A DNA stretch of 5,057 bases, from positions 1 through 5,057 of the forward strand of contig JAEEYY010000128.1 of NCBI GenBank assembly GCA_016288355.1. The letters are read 5' to 3'. This stretch comes from Synergistes sp. Lineage in GTDB: Bacteria; Synergistota; Synergistia; Synergistales; Synergistaceae. The notes under the pieces are model-generated. The model was not told where the DNA came from and did not search any database. It saw only the letters and a program-made list of their open reading frames with translations. The position numbers and the translations under genes are program-made. How positions within the stretch are numbered: the first letter of the stretch is position 1; each line of letters starts with the position of its first letter. This document shows positions 1-4,874 of the stretch, piece after piece.

Positions 1-81
1 AGCGGAAGCTTTTCCACCAAGATTCTGTCAAAACACATAATCGATGCGGCGACCCTATATATTATAGGGCCCCACGGCTAA
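1..81 (+). CDS. Possible C-terminal end of an upstream gene (partial, weak)
   Basis: Frame 1 is open from the window edge to a TAA at 79-81 and would encode 26 residues ending in IIGPHG. The stop lies at the start of a terminator hairpin, a normal position for the end of a gene. I recognise no family in this short tail. Frame 3 is also open here, running through the hairpin to about 221, so an open frame by itself means little. A small 7-bp hairpin (53-59 with 63-69, loop TAT) also falls inside it. Treat this as a tentative gene end; sequence upstream of the window would settle it. Confidence 0.22.
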   Translation, partial: SGSFSTKILSKHIIDAATLYIIGPHG

Positions 82-111
82 AAGCCCGGAGCAGTTTGCC
101 CGGGCTTTTAG
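78..111 (+). terminator. Hairpin terminator at the left edge
   Basis: A perfect 12-bp inverted repeat (78-89 with 100-111) has a 10-nt loop. The stem is GC-rich near the loop (GCCCGG/CCGGGC) and has an A4/T4 base, so it carries a T-run in the + direction and, by symmetry, in the - direction. It is likely a Rho-independent terminator, possibly bidirectional, separating an upstream gene from the promoter at 196. Confidence 0.6.
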
Positions 112-195
112 TTGCCGTTTATGCGAAAACAGACTCCGTCGTTATAGAGACCACTTCCGTCACGGACAGGCAGAGAGTGAGTGCCTTTTTTCGCG

Positions 196-224
196 TTGAC
201 AGCGCAATTTCGTTACAATAATAT
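196..224 (+). promoter_or_regulatory. Sigma70-type promoter for the leader/CHR pair
   Basis: A consensus -35 TTGACA (196-201) is followed after 17 bp by a -10-like TAATAT (219-224). Transcription would start near 231. It lies about 175 bp upstream of the first CHR gene and directly before the structured leader at 231-386. No TTAGC-N4-GCTAA operator is present here, so this promoter is not of the feo type. Confidence 0.55.
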
Positions 225-230
225 ATTGCG

Positions 231-386
231 GAAAATGTGACTTACAGGCACTGTGCGGGAACAGCACGAAAGAATCGAGACGCTTATGTGCTGACAGAAA
301 GGCTTGATATGAGATCATTGAAGACGCTTCAAAAAAGGATATGGGCGCAAGCTGCGCCTGCCTCAGCAGACGGCGCATACTTTTTT
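231..386 (+). ncRNA. Structured leader RNA or small RNA with attenuator-like end
   Basis: Between the predicted start near 231 and a T6 run at 381-386 there is no credible protein gene but several hairpins: CAGCAC (262-267) with GTGCTG (288-293); a small GAAG-ACG-CTTC stem near 320-330; GGCGCA (344-349) with TGCGCC (353-358); and TGCGCC (353-358) with GGCGCA (372-377). The last two share one arm and so are mutually exclusive, which is the arrangement of a transcription attenuator or expression platform. It could be a cis-acting leader controlling the CHR genes or a free-standing small RNA of about 155 nt. I do not match it to a riboswitch class that I can recall. A 15-codon ATG frame (341-388) lies within the hairpin region but has poor Shine-Dalgarno spacing. 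Confidence 0.35.
353..386 (+). terminator. Terminator/attenuator hairpin before the CHR genes
   Basis: The left arm TGCGCCTGC (353-361) pairs with GCA (366-368) and GGCGCA (372-377) across a 3-nt bulge, with loop CTCA. It is followed three bases later by six T residues (381-386). The left arm can instead pair with GGCGCA at 344-349 through a 3-nt loop, which would destroy this hairpin. The translation start of the first CHR gene follows 20 bases after the T-run. Confidence 0.5.
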
Positions 387-406
387 AAGACACCTTGCTT
401 TCTGTC

Positions 407-964
407 GTGAAAAACCTTCTCCGTCTCTATCTGATATTCCTGAAGATCGGCGCCGTCACCTTCGGCGGCGGGCTTGCTATGTATCCTATACTGCACCGTG
501 AATTTATCGAGGAGCGCGGCTGGATCACCGAAGACGAGCTGACCGATTATTACGCTGTCGGACAGTGCACGCCTGGCGTCGTCGCTATAAACGTTTCGAC
601 CTTCATAGGCAATAAGAGGGGCGGCGTGCCGGGCGGCTTTATATCGACCTTCGGCTTCGTCACCGCGCCATTTCTGGTAATAGCGTTTCTTGCAGCTTCG
701 CTGCGCGCGTTTTCCTCATACCCGGTCGTAAAAAACGCTTTCGCCGGCGTGCGCGTCTGCGTATGCGTGCTCGTTGTGAACGCCGTATCGCGCCTCTGGA
801 AAAACTCCGTCAAAGACCGCGTTACCTTTTTTATCTTCGCGTTCGTGTTCGCTCTCTGCGCCTCTGCATCACTCCTTCCCTTCTCCGTGAGTCCCGCGGC
901 GGTGGTCGCAGCGTCCGCTCTCTTTGGTATAGCATGGCAGCGCTGCCTAAGGAGGACAAAATGA
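407..964 (+). CDS. Short-chain CHR-family transporter, first subunit (chromate transporter type)
   Basis: This is an integral membrane protein of the CHR (chromate ion transporter, ChrA-like) family in its half-length form of about 185 residues. Such genes usually come in pairs whose products are thought to work together, one for each half of long ChrA. Visible hallmarks are the N-terminal KIG-xx-TFGGG segment, the ERGWIT stretch, and TPG-xx-x-INVSTFIG (compare PGP-xx-N-xATF-xG in the family), followed by hydrophobic helices. I chose GTG at 407 because it lines up exactly with the neighbouring paralogue: both have KxG at residues 13-15. TTG at 395 is the alternative, and TAA at 386 blocks any start further upstream. 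No Shine-Dalgarno is visible before either start, and the start follows closely on the attenuator hairpin. The stop overlaps the next gene's start (ATGA). The substrate is not certain: many members in anaerobes have no proven link to chromate. Confidence 0.86.
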   Translation: MKNLLRLYLIFLKIGAVTFGGGLAMYPILHREFIEERGWITEDELTDYYAVGQCTPGVVAINVSTFIGNKRGGVPGGFISTFGFVTAPFLVIAFLAASLRAFSSYPVVKNAFAGVRVCVCVLVVNAVSRLWKNSVKDRVTFFIFAFVFALCASASLLPFSVSPAAVVAASALFGIAWQRCLRRTK

Positions 965-1542
965 TCTTTCTGCTGAAACTCTTCTGCGAGTTTTTCAAGG
1001 TCGGGCTCTTCGCGATAGGCGGAGGAATGGCAACGCTGCCCTTTCTTTATGCGCTGTCGGCAAAGAGCGGCTGGTTCACCGCGACCGACGTAGCGAACAT
1101 GATAGCGGTTGCGGAATCTACTCCGGGCGCTATTGGAGTCAACATGGCGACCTTCGCAGGTTATATAACGGCCGGCATTCCGGGAGCAGCTGCGTCGACG
1201 CTGGGGCTTATCCTGCCGTCGATCATCGTAGTGCTGATCGTCGCGAACCTCCTCGAAAATTTTCATGAAAATATTGTCGTTAAAGACGCTTTCTACGGTC
1301 TGCGCCCGGCGGCCATCGCTCTGCTCTGCGCTTCGGGCGTGAGCGTCTTTTCCGTGACGATGCTCTCATTGGACAGGCTCGCCGCCGCGGCAGGCTTTTC
1401 TGCGTTTGTGTCAGCCCTCAACTGGAAAGCGATGATCTTCGGCGTCATCCTTTACGTCATGCAAAAAAGACTTAAGTGGAGCTTCGTATCTTTCGTGGCA
1501 CTCTCCGCAGCTGCCGGTATCATCTTCAGATTTTCCTGCTGA
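961..1542 (+). CDS. Short-chain CHR-family transporter, second subunit (chromate transporter type)
   Basis: This is a 193-residue membrane protein, paralogous to the preceding gene. It shows the FFKVG-x-FAIGGG N-terminal motif (about residues 11-22), the SGWF segment, and AESTPGAIGVNMATFAGY, the family's PG...N-ATF-G signature, followed by several hydrophobic helices and a short C-terminal end. The start at ATG 961 is fixed by GGAGG at 951-955 inside the upstream gene. ATGA overlap with the upstream stop implies translational coupling and a two-subunit transporter. An upstream in-frame extension from GTG 763 exists but lacks family resemblance. No clear terminator follows; an AT-rich gap leads into the feo promoter, so read-through into feo is possible. 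The last codons of this gene have a diverged duplicate at 4665-4691. Confidence 0.9.
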   Translation: MIFLLKLFCEFFKVGLFAIGGGMATLPFLYALSAKSGWFTATDVANMIAVAESTPGAIGVNMATFAGYITAGIPGAAASTLGLILPSIIVVLIVANLLENFHENIVVKDAFYGLRPAAIALLCASGVSVFSVTMLSLDRLAAAAGFSAFVSALNWKAMIFGVILYVMQKRLKWSFVSFVALSAAAGIIFRFSC

Positions 1543-1575
1543 TCTTTTAATTTTTAATTTTTCACTAAAAAGCTG

Positions 1576-1604
1576 TTGACAAAATAATTAGCCAATGCTA
1601 ACCT
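1576..1604 (+). promoter_or_regulatory. feo operon promoter
   Basis: A consensus -35 TTGACA (1576-1581), 17-bp spacer and -10-like TAACCT (1599-1604) place the start near 1611, about 47 nt before feoA1. The poor -10 is partly dictated by the operator that overlaps it. The promoter has a close copy at 4711-4739 with the same spacer length and the same operator position. Confidence 0.7.
1588..1601. promoter_or_regulatory. Operator 1 of feo promoter (TTAGC-N4-GCTAA)
   Basis: Inverted repeat TTAGC-CAAT-GCTAA lies in the -35/-10 spacer and runs into the -10 box, starting 7 bases after the -35. A bound repressor would block RNA polymerase. The half-site resembles the TTAGG/CCTAA arms of DtxR/IdeR-family metal-repressor boxes and is unlike the GATAAT repeats of Fur. 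The regulator's identity is inference, as no regulator gene is in view. Confidence 0.72.
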
Positions 1605-1618
1605 ATCCATGCGCGATG

Positions 1619-1632
1619 TTAGCTTAAGCTAA
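1619..1632. promoter_or_regulatory. Operator 2 of feo promoter (perfect 14-bp palindrome)
   Basis: TTAGCTTAAGCTAA is a perfect palindrome just downstream of the expected start site, with its centre 31 bp from that of operator 1 (about three helical turns, same face of the DNA). The same pair with the same 31-bp spacing recurs at 4723-4767, so two repressor dimers probably bind side by side. Confidence 0.75.
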
Positions 1633-1657
1633 TCTTATGCGAAAGGAAGGTTTACTC

Positions 1658-1870
1658 ATGATGCCTTTGGTCATGGCCGCCGCAGGGGAGGTACACACGA
1701 TAAAAACTGTCGGAGGGGAAGGTAAAAAGCGCCAGTTCCTCGAAGGACTCGGTTTTGTCCCGGGGACAGAGGTCGTTGTACTTTCGAAGAGCGCAGGCTC
1801 ACTTATCGTCAGCATCAAGGGTTCACGCATAGCGCTGGACCGCCGGGCGGCACTGAAAATTCTTATCTGA
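1658..1870 (+). CDS. feoA: FeoA-family ferrous iron transport accessory protein (first copy)
   Basis: A 70-residue cytoplasmic protein with the SH3-like FeoA fold, an accessory factor thought to bind or tune FeoB. The N-terminal MMPLVMAxxGE, the central FLEGLGFVPGTEV and the SLIVSIKGSRIALDR stretch are typical of the FeoA subtype that precedes a second FeoA in feoA-feoA-feoB operons. I chose ATG 1658 because AAGGAAGG at 1643-1650 sits 7 bases upstream. ATG 1637 lies before that ribosome site and would add seven untypical residues; ATG 1661 is also possible. It is first in the operon, 18 bp before feoA2. Its Shine-Dalgarno has a 9-nt perfect complement in the candidate small RNA (4843-4851). 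Confidence 0.9.
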   Translation: MMPLVMAAAGEVHTIKTVGGEGKKRQFLEGLGFVPGTEVVVLSKSAGSLIVSIKGSRIALDRRAALKILI

Positions 1871-1888
1871 CAACCGGGAGGGAATGTC

Positions 1889-2110
1889 ATGAAAACTATG
1901 AGAGATACAAATCCGGGAGAAACGGTCCGTGTCGTAAAAGTACACGGAGAGGGGGCTCTCCGCCGCCGTCTGCTGGATATGGGAATAACGAAAGGGACGA
2001 CGATAAACGTTTTGAAGACGGCGCCGCTCGGCGACCCGATAGAGGTCACGGTGCGCGGCTACGAACTTTCACTGCGCAAAGCCGAAGGCGAGATCATAGA
2101 GGTCGAATAG
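1889..2110 (+). CDS. feoA: FeoA-family ferrous iron transport accessory protein (second copy)
   Basis: A 73-residue SH3-like FeoA protein. Recognisable features are the NPGETVRVVKV start, the LRRRLLDMGITKGTTINVLKTAPLGDP core with the family's LLDMGI-x-KG pattern, and EVTVRGYELSLRKAE near the end, the usual C-terminal strand set of classical FeoA. GGAGG at 1877-1881 lies 7 bases before ATG 1889; a second in-frame ATG follows three codons later. The two FeoA proteins are of different subtypes rather than a recent duplication, which suggests distinct roles, perhaps as a FeoA heteromer at FeoB. The gap to feoB is 57 bp, longer than within the rest of the operon, and U-rich. Confidence 0.94.
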   Translation: MKTMRDTNPGETVRVVKVHGEGALRRRLLDMGITKGTTINVLKTAPLGDPIEVTVRGYELSLRKAEGEIIEVE

Positions 2111-2145
2111 CGCCCCGGTCGGCGGGACCTGTTTTTATTTTGTAA
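2111..2145 (+). terminator. Weak hairpin plus T-rich run between feoA2 and feoB
   Basis: Right after the feoA2 stop, CGCC (2111-2114) can pair with GGCG (2121-2124), or GGTC (2117-2120) with GACC (2126-2129), followed by TTTTTATTTT at 2132-2141. The stems are only 4 bp, so this is at most a leaky terminator or an RNA processing site that could set the FeoA to FeoB ratio. Confidence 0.25.
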
Positions 2146-2167
2146 TTTTAATTGAGGGGGAAAGATC

Positions 2168-4315
2168 ATGGTTATGAAAATAGCGCTTGCGGGAAATCCC
2201 AACAGCGGAAAGACGACTTTATTCAATGCGCTGACCGGAGCAAATCAGTCGGTCGGCAATTGGCCCGGAGTTACTGTCGAGAAAAAAGAAGGGATACTTC
2301 GCGGTCATAAGGATGTTATTCTGGCGGATCTCCCGGGCATATATTCGCTTGCACCCTACAGCCCGGAGGAACGCATAGCAAGGAATTATCTGCTTGAAGA
2401 AAGACCCGATGCCGTCATAAACATAATCGACGGCAGCAATCTGGAACGCAATCTTTACCTTTCGACTCAGCTGGCAGAACTTGGCATTCCTGTCATAGCG
2501 GCTGTCAATATGATAGACGTCGTAAAAAAACGCGGTGAAACGATAGACTGCCCCGCGCTTTCGGAAAAGATGGGCTTCAAGGCTGTGGAGATATCCGCTC
2601 TGAAAAACAGCGGGCTGGACAAGCTTGCGGATGCAGCGGTATCTGCCGCCGAAAGCAGGGCGGCGGCTCCTTCCGTAAAGATATTCAGTCCTTCGGTGGA
2701 GCGGGCGATAGCAGAGATCGCAGCCGCATTTGCCGGAGAAGTGCCTTCGGAGAAGAAGCGCTGGTATGCGATAAAGCTCCTCGAGGGTGACACAATGGCA
2801 GCTGAAATGTTCCGCAGCAATAAAAACGCGCTGCTTGCCGCAGATAGAGAGCGCAAACGCTGTGAGGCCGAATTCGACGACGATACGGAGAGTATCATAA
2901 CCGGAGAAAGATACGCTTACATATCCTCTGTTATAGAGAAAGTTCATAAGAAAAAGGAAGATAAAATCGTTACCGTCACGGATAAGATAGACGCGGTCGT
3001 GACGAACAGAGTGCTTGCTCTGCCGATATTCGCTGCCGTGATCTTCGCCGTATATTATCTGTCGGTAACCACGGTGGGCACTTTTCTTACGGACTGGACG
3101 AACGACGTGCTCTTCGGTGATATCATTCCGCCGGCAGTCGAAAGCTTCCTGGCTTCCCTGAATGTTTCCGACTGGCTGCAGAGCCTGATACTTGACGGCA
3201 TAATAGCAGGAGTAGGCGCCGTGCTCGGCTTCGTGCCGCAGATGTTCGTGCTCTTCGCTCTTCTTGCTGTCCTTGAATACTCAGGCTATATGGCGCGAGT
3301 CGCTTTCATTCTTGACAGGATATTCCGCCGTTTCGGTCTCTCCGGCAAATCCTTCATACCGATGATAGTGGCCACAGGCTGCGGAGTCCCCGGCATAATG
3401 GCGTCGCGCACTATAGAGAATGAACGCGACCGCCGCATGACTATAATGACCGCCACCTTTATGCCCTGCGGCGCAAAGCTCCCGATAATCGCTCTTATCG
3501 CAGGCGCGCTCTTCGGCGGCACATGGTGGGTTGCCCCCTCAGCCTACTTTGTCGGTATTGCCTCCATCATAATCTCCGGTCTGATTCTGAAAAAGACCTC
3601 TCTTTTCGCCGGAGAGAGCGCGCCTTTTGTCATGGAGCTCCCCGATTACCATATGCCTTCACTTGCAAATATCGCATCAAGCACATGGGAGCGCGGCTGG
3701 AGCTTTATTAAAAAAGCCGGGACCATCATCCTTCTGTCCACGATCTTTGTATGGTTTACATCAAGCTTCGGCTATGTGGACGGGCATATCGAAATGGTTG
3801 AAGATCTTTCCGACGGATTCCTTGCAAAGATAGGACAGTCGATCGCCTGGATATTCGCGCCTCTCGGCTGGGGGTCATGGCAGTCCGCTGTCGCGGCTTT
3901 CACCGGACTCGTCGCAAAAGAGAACGTTGTCGGCACATTCGGCATACTCTTCGGCTTTGCGGAAGTATCGGAAGACGGCGCTGAGATCTGGAAAGCTCTT
4001 CAGCAGCACTATACGCCGCTTGCGGCCTACTCCTTCATGCTTTTCAATCTGCTATGCGCGCCCTGCTTTGCCGCGATCGGCGCTATAAAGAGAGAGATGA
4101 ACAGCGCAAAATGGACCACGATCGCGATAGCCTGGCAGACCGGCTATGCCTACGCCGCGTCATTCGTACTCTACCAGCTCGGCCTTGCGGCGCAGGGAGG
4201 AGGCATCGGCATCGCAACTGTGCTTGCAGCGCTGATACTCGCGGGTACGATATATATGATCTTCCGTCCGGCAAAGAAAAATACACTCCCTGACGCAAGC
4301 GCGGTCCGGGCATGA
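2168..4315 (+). CDS. feoB: Ferrous iron transport protein B (FeoB), GTPase-permease
   Basis: This inner-membrane Fe2+ uptake protein has 715 residues, in the normal range for the family. The N-terminal G domain is complete: G1 GNPNSGKT (9-16), G2 threonine 36 within NWPGVTVEKKEG, G3 DLPG (54-57), G4 NMID (114-117) and G5 SA (143-144). A helical GDI-like linker follows to about residue 265. The membrane domain starts near 283 and carries the two conserved cysteine motifs of the Gate regions, GCGVPG with Cys405 and PCGAKLP with Cys434, then LVAKENVVG at 581-589 in the C-terminal half. ATG 2168 has a G-rich Shine-Dalgarno (GAGGGGG, 2154-2160). ATG 2174 is an alternative. All key motifs are intact. 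It has no C-terminal Cys-rich tail; that part is supplied by the next gene. Expression should follow the iron operators upstream of feoA1. Confidence 0.98.
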   Translation: MVMKIALAGNPNSGKTTLFNALTGANQSVGNWPGVTVEKKEGILRGHKDVILADLPGIYSLAPYSPEERIARNYLLEERPDAVINIIDGSNLERNLYLSTQLAELGIPVIAAVNMIDVVKKRGETIDCPALSEKMGFKAVEISALKNSGLDKLADAAVSAAESRAAAPSVKIFSPSVERAIAEIAAAFAGEVPSEKKRWYAIKLLEGDTMAAEMFRSNKNALLAADRERKRCEAEFDDDTESIITGERYAYISSVIEKVHKKKEDKIVTVTDKIDAVVTNRVLALPIFAAVIFAVYYLSVTTVGTFLTDWTNDVLFGDIIPPAVESFLASLNVSDWLQSLILDGIIAGVGAVLGFVPQMFVLFALLAVLEYSGYMARVAFILDRIFRRFGLSGKSFIPMIVATGCGVPGIMASRTIENERDRRMTIMTATFMPCGAKLPIIALIAGALFGGTWWVAPSAYFVGIASIIISGLILKKTSLFAGESAPFVMELPDYHMPSLANIASSTWERGWSFIKKAGTIILLSTIFVWFTSSFGYVDGHIEMVEDLSDGFLAKIGQSIAWIFAPLGWGSWQSAVAAFTGLVAKENVVGTFGILFGFAEVSEDGAEIWKALQQHYTPLAAYSFMLFNLLCAPCFAAIGAIKREMNSAKWTTIAIAWQTGYAYAASFVLYQLGLAAQGGGIGIATVLAALILAGTIYMIFRPAKKNTLPDASAVRA

Positions 4316-4345
4316 TATAGAAAATACAGCAGGGAAGAACCGACA

Positions 4346-4504
4346 ATGGCAACGCTCGTTATTAGCGCACTGATATTCGCGGCAGCTGCTGCAATCATTG
4401 TAAAGCTTGTCAGAGACAGACGCGCCGGCAAATGCGGCTGCTCCTGCGGATGCGGCGGCGGATGCTGTCCCCCGCAGCGCCGGGACACAAAGAAAAGCAA
4501 ATAG
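4346..4504 (+). CDS. FeoB-associated Cys-rich small membrane protein
   Basis: A 52-residue protein with one hydrophobic N-terminal segment (about residues 4-22, Ala/Ile/Val rich), a short basic stretch (RDRR) and then a cysteine cluster CGCSCGCGGGCC (30-41, six cysteines), ending in a basic Lys-rich tail. This is the layout of the FeoB-associated Cys-rich membrane protein family found just after feoB in many anaerobes; it is proposed to handle Fe2+ on the cytoplasmic side of FeoB, but its role is not proven. ATG 4346 is preceded by AGGGAA at 4331-4336, 9 bases upstream. It lies 30 bp after feoB and is the last gene of the operon. Its last codons and the following 3' UTR are echoed at about 4804-4874. 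Confidence 0.87.
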   Translation: MATLVISALIFAAAAAIIVKLVRDRRAGKCGCSCGCGGGCCPPQRRDTKKSK

Positions 4505-4506
4505 AC

Positions 4507-4521
4507 AAGTATCCTGCTCTT
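4507..4521 (+). other. Small hairpin in feo 3' UTR (UCCUGC loop)
   Basis: AAG (4507-4509) pairs with CTT (4519-4521), with a bulged T and an inner A-T pair, exposing the loop TCCTGC. The duplicate at 4820-4835 forms the same hairpin (AGTGA/TCACT) with loop TCTTGC. Bases in the stem change but pairing is kept, which supports a real RNA structure. Confidence 0.4.
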
Positions 4522-4529
4522 TAAGATAT

Positions 4530-4559
4530 CTTCCTTAAACCTCCCTCTCACACGAACAG
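4530..4559 (+). repeat. Conserved C/U-rich 3'-UTR block, copy 1
   Basis: This 30-base stretch, with the C/U-rich core AAACCTCCCTCTCACACG, is identical base for base to 4845-4874. It sits just before the feo terminator and includes the first bases of its stem. Flanking sequence on the left (4491-4529) is similar but diverged. The core has no obvious pairing partner nearby, so it would be single-stranded in the RNA. Confidence 0.85.
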
Positions 4560-4600
4560 CACGGTGCCCTGATCTATATAGGGGCATCGCGTTGTTTTTT
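4555..4600 (+). terminator. feo operon Rho-independent terminator
   Basis: A 16-bp stem (4555-4570 with 4581-4596) has one A-C mismatch and three G-U pairs, a 10-nt loop (GATCTATATA), and a T-run ending at 4600. It lies 50 bp after the Cys-rich gene and closes the feo operon. Confidence 0.88.
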
Positions 4601-4664
4601 GAGGCTCCCGCAGCTCCCATTCTTACCTGCAAAAGGAGTGGCCGAAGGATCGACGCCGGTCAAA

Positions 4665-4691
4665 GGCATTATCTTCAGACTTTACTGTTGA
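4665..4691 (+). pseudogene. Remnant of the 3' end of a CHR transporter gene
   Basis: The frame reads GIIFRLYC-stop. The second CHR gene ends GIIFRFSC-stop, and 23 of 28 bases match between 4665-4692 and 1516-1543, including the stop codon. Three of the five differences are silent third positions. Resemblance stops upstream of 4665, so only the tail survives. It stands in the same place relative to the feo-type promoter (20 bases before -35 here, 33 there) as the true gene end does, showing that a whole locus junction was duplicated or imported. Confidence 0.5.
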
Positions 4692-4710
4692 TTTTTTTTA
4701 AAAATAGCTG

Positions 4711-4739
4711 TTGACAAAACAGTTAGCCGGTGCTAATCT
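4711..4739 (+). promoter_or_regulatory. Second feo-type promoter
   Basis: TTGACA (4711-4716), a 17-bp spacer and TAATCT (4734-4739) place a start near 4746. It shares with the feo promoter the AGCTGTTGACAAAA block, spacer length and operator position, but no protein gene follows. The -10 is a little closer to consensus than that of feo itself. Confidence 0.68.
4723..4736. promoter_or_regulatory. Operator 1 of second feo-type promoter
   Basis: TTAGC-CGGT-GCTAA lies 7 bases after the -35, exactly as in the feo promoter. Both arms are unchanged, while the 4-bp middle differs (CGGT here, CAAT there). Retention of the arms points to continuing repressor binding. Confidence 0.72.
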
Positions 4740-4753
4740 TATTACATTCCGAG

Positions 4754-4767
4754 TTAGCTGATGCTAA
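4754..4767. promoter_or_regulatory. Operator 2 of second feo-type promoter
   Basis: TTAGC-TGAT-GCTAA, centred 31 bp from operator 1, as in the feo promoter. Arms are perfect and the middle differs (TGAT here, TTAA there). Bases between the two operators are diverged, but their number is kept. Confidence 0.73.
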
Positions 4768-4819
4768 TTCATGCGGCGGCGGACGACTTTGCCGCACAGG
4801 TAGGGAAAAACAAACAGAC

Positions 4820-4835
4820 AGTGATCTTGCTCACT
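4820..4835 (+). other. Small hairpin in candidate small RNA (UCUUGC loop)
   Basis: AGTGA (4820-4824) pairs perfectly with TCACT (4831-4835) around the loop TCTTGC. It corresponds to the weaker hairpin at 4507-4521 in the feo 3' UTR, with the loop differing in one pyrimidine. Confidence 0.42.
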
Positions 4836-4844
4836 AAGATATAC

Positions 4845-4874
4845 CTTCCTTAAACCTCCCTCTCACACGAACAG
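4845..4874 (+). repeat. Conserved C/U-rich block, copy 2
   Basis: Identical over 30 bases to 4530-4559, although the sequences on either side have diverged. It ends in the first bases of the terminator stem (AACAG). This is the best-conserved part of the duplicated unit, which argues that it is the functional portion. Confidence 0.85.

Noticed and set aside
3..221. Open plus-strand frame of about 72 codons at the left edge
   Set aside because: It reads straight through the 12-bp terminator hairpin and the -35 box, with no family resemblance; more likely chance.
160..378. 72-codon minus-strand frame in the gap before the CHR genes
   Set aside because: It is antisense to a well-formed promoter and to the terminator-like hairpin, has no proper ribosome site (only an A-rich run), and its product resembles no family that I know.
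341..388. 15-codon leader peptide ATG 341 to TAA 386
   Set aside because: GG of the putative ribosome site is only two bases from ATG, and no run of regulatory codons is seen; the bases are better explained by the alternative hairpins.
763..960. N-terminal extension of the second CHR gene from GTG 763
   Set aside because: It overlaps the first CHR gene in another frame, gives an Arg-rich non-membrane stretch unlike the family, and a strong GGAGG points to ATG 961.
550..1266. 238-codon minus-strand frame opposite the CHR pair
   Set aside because: Antisense shadow of two clearly recognised membrane genes; composition is Arg/Thr-rich without motifs.
1588..1632. Fur box
   Set aside because: The palindromes are TTAGC/GCTAA; no GATAAT-type repeats as in Fur sites are present, so a DtxR-like box fits better.
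4761..4853. 30-codon frame inside the small RNA unit
   Set aside because: Its ATG lies inside operator 2 with no ribosome site, and the frame passes through the hairpins; no resemblance to a known small protein.
4530..4874. CRISPR or insertion-sequence repeat
   Set aside because: Only two copies, about 315 bp apart, each attached to a terminator, with no spacers, target-site duplications or transposase; explained by duplication of the feo 3' UTR.
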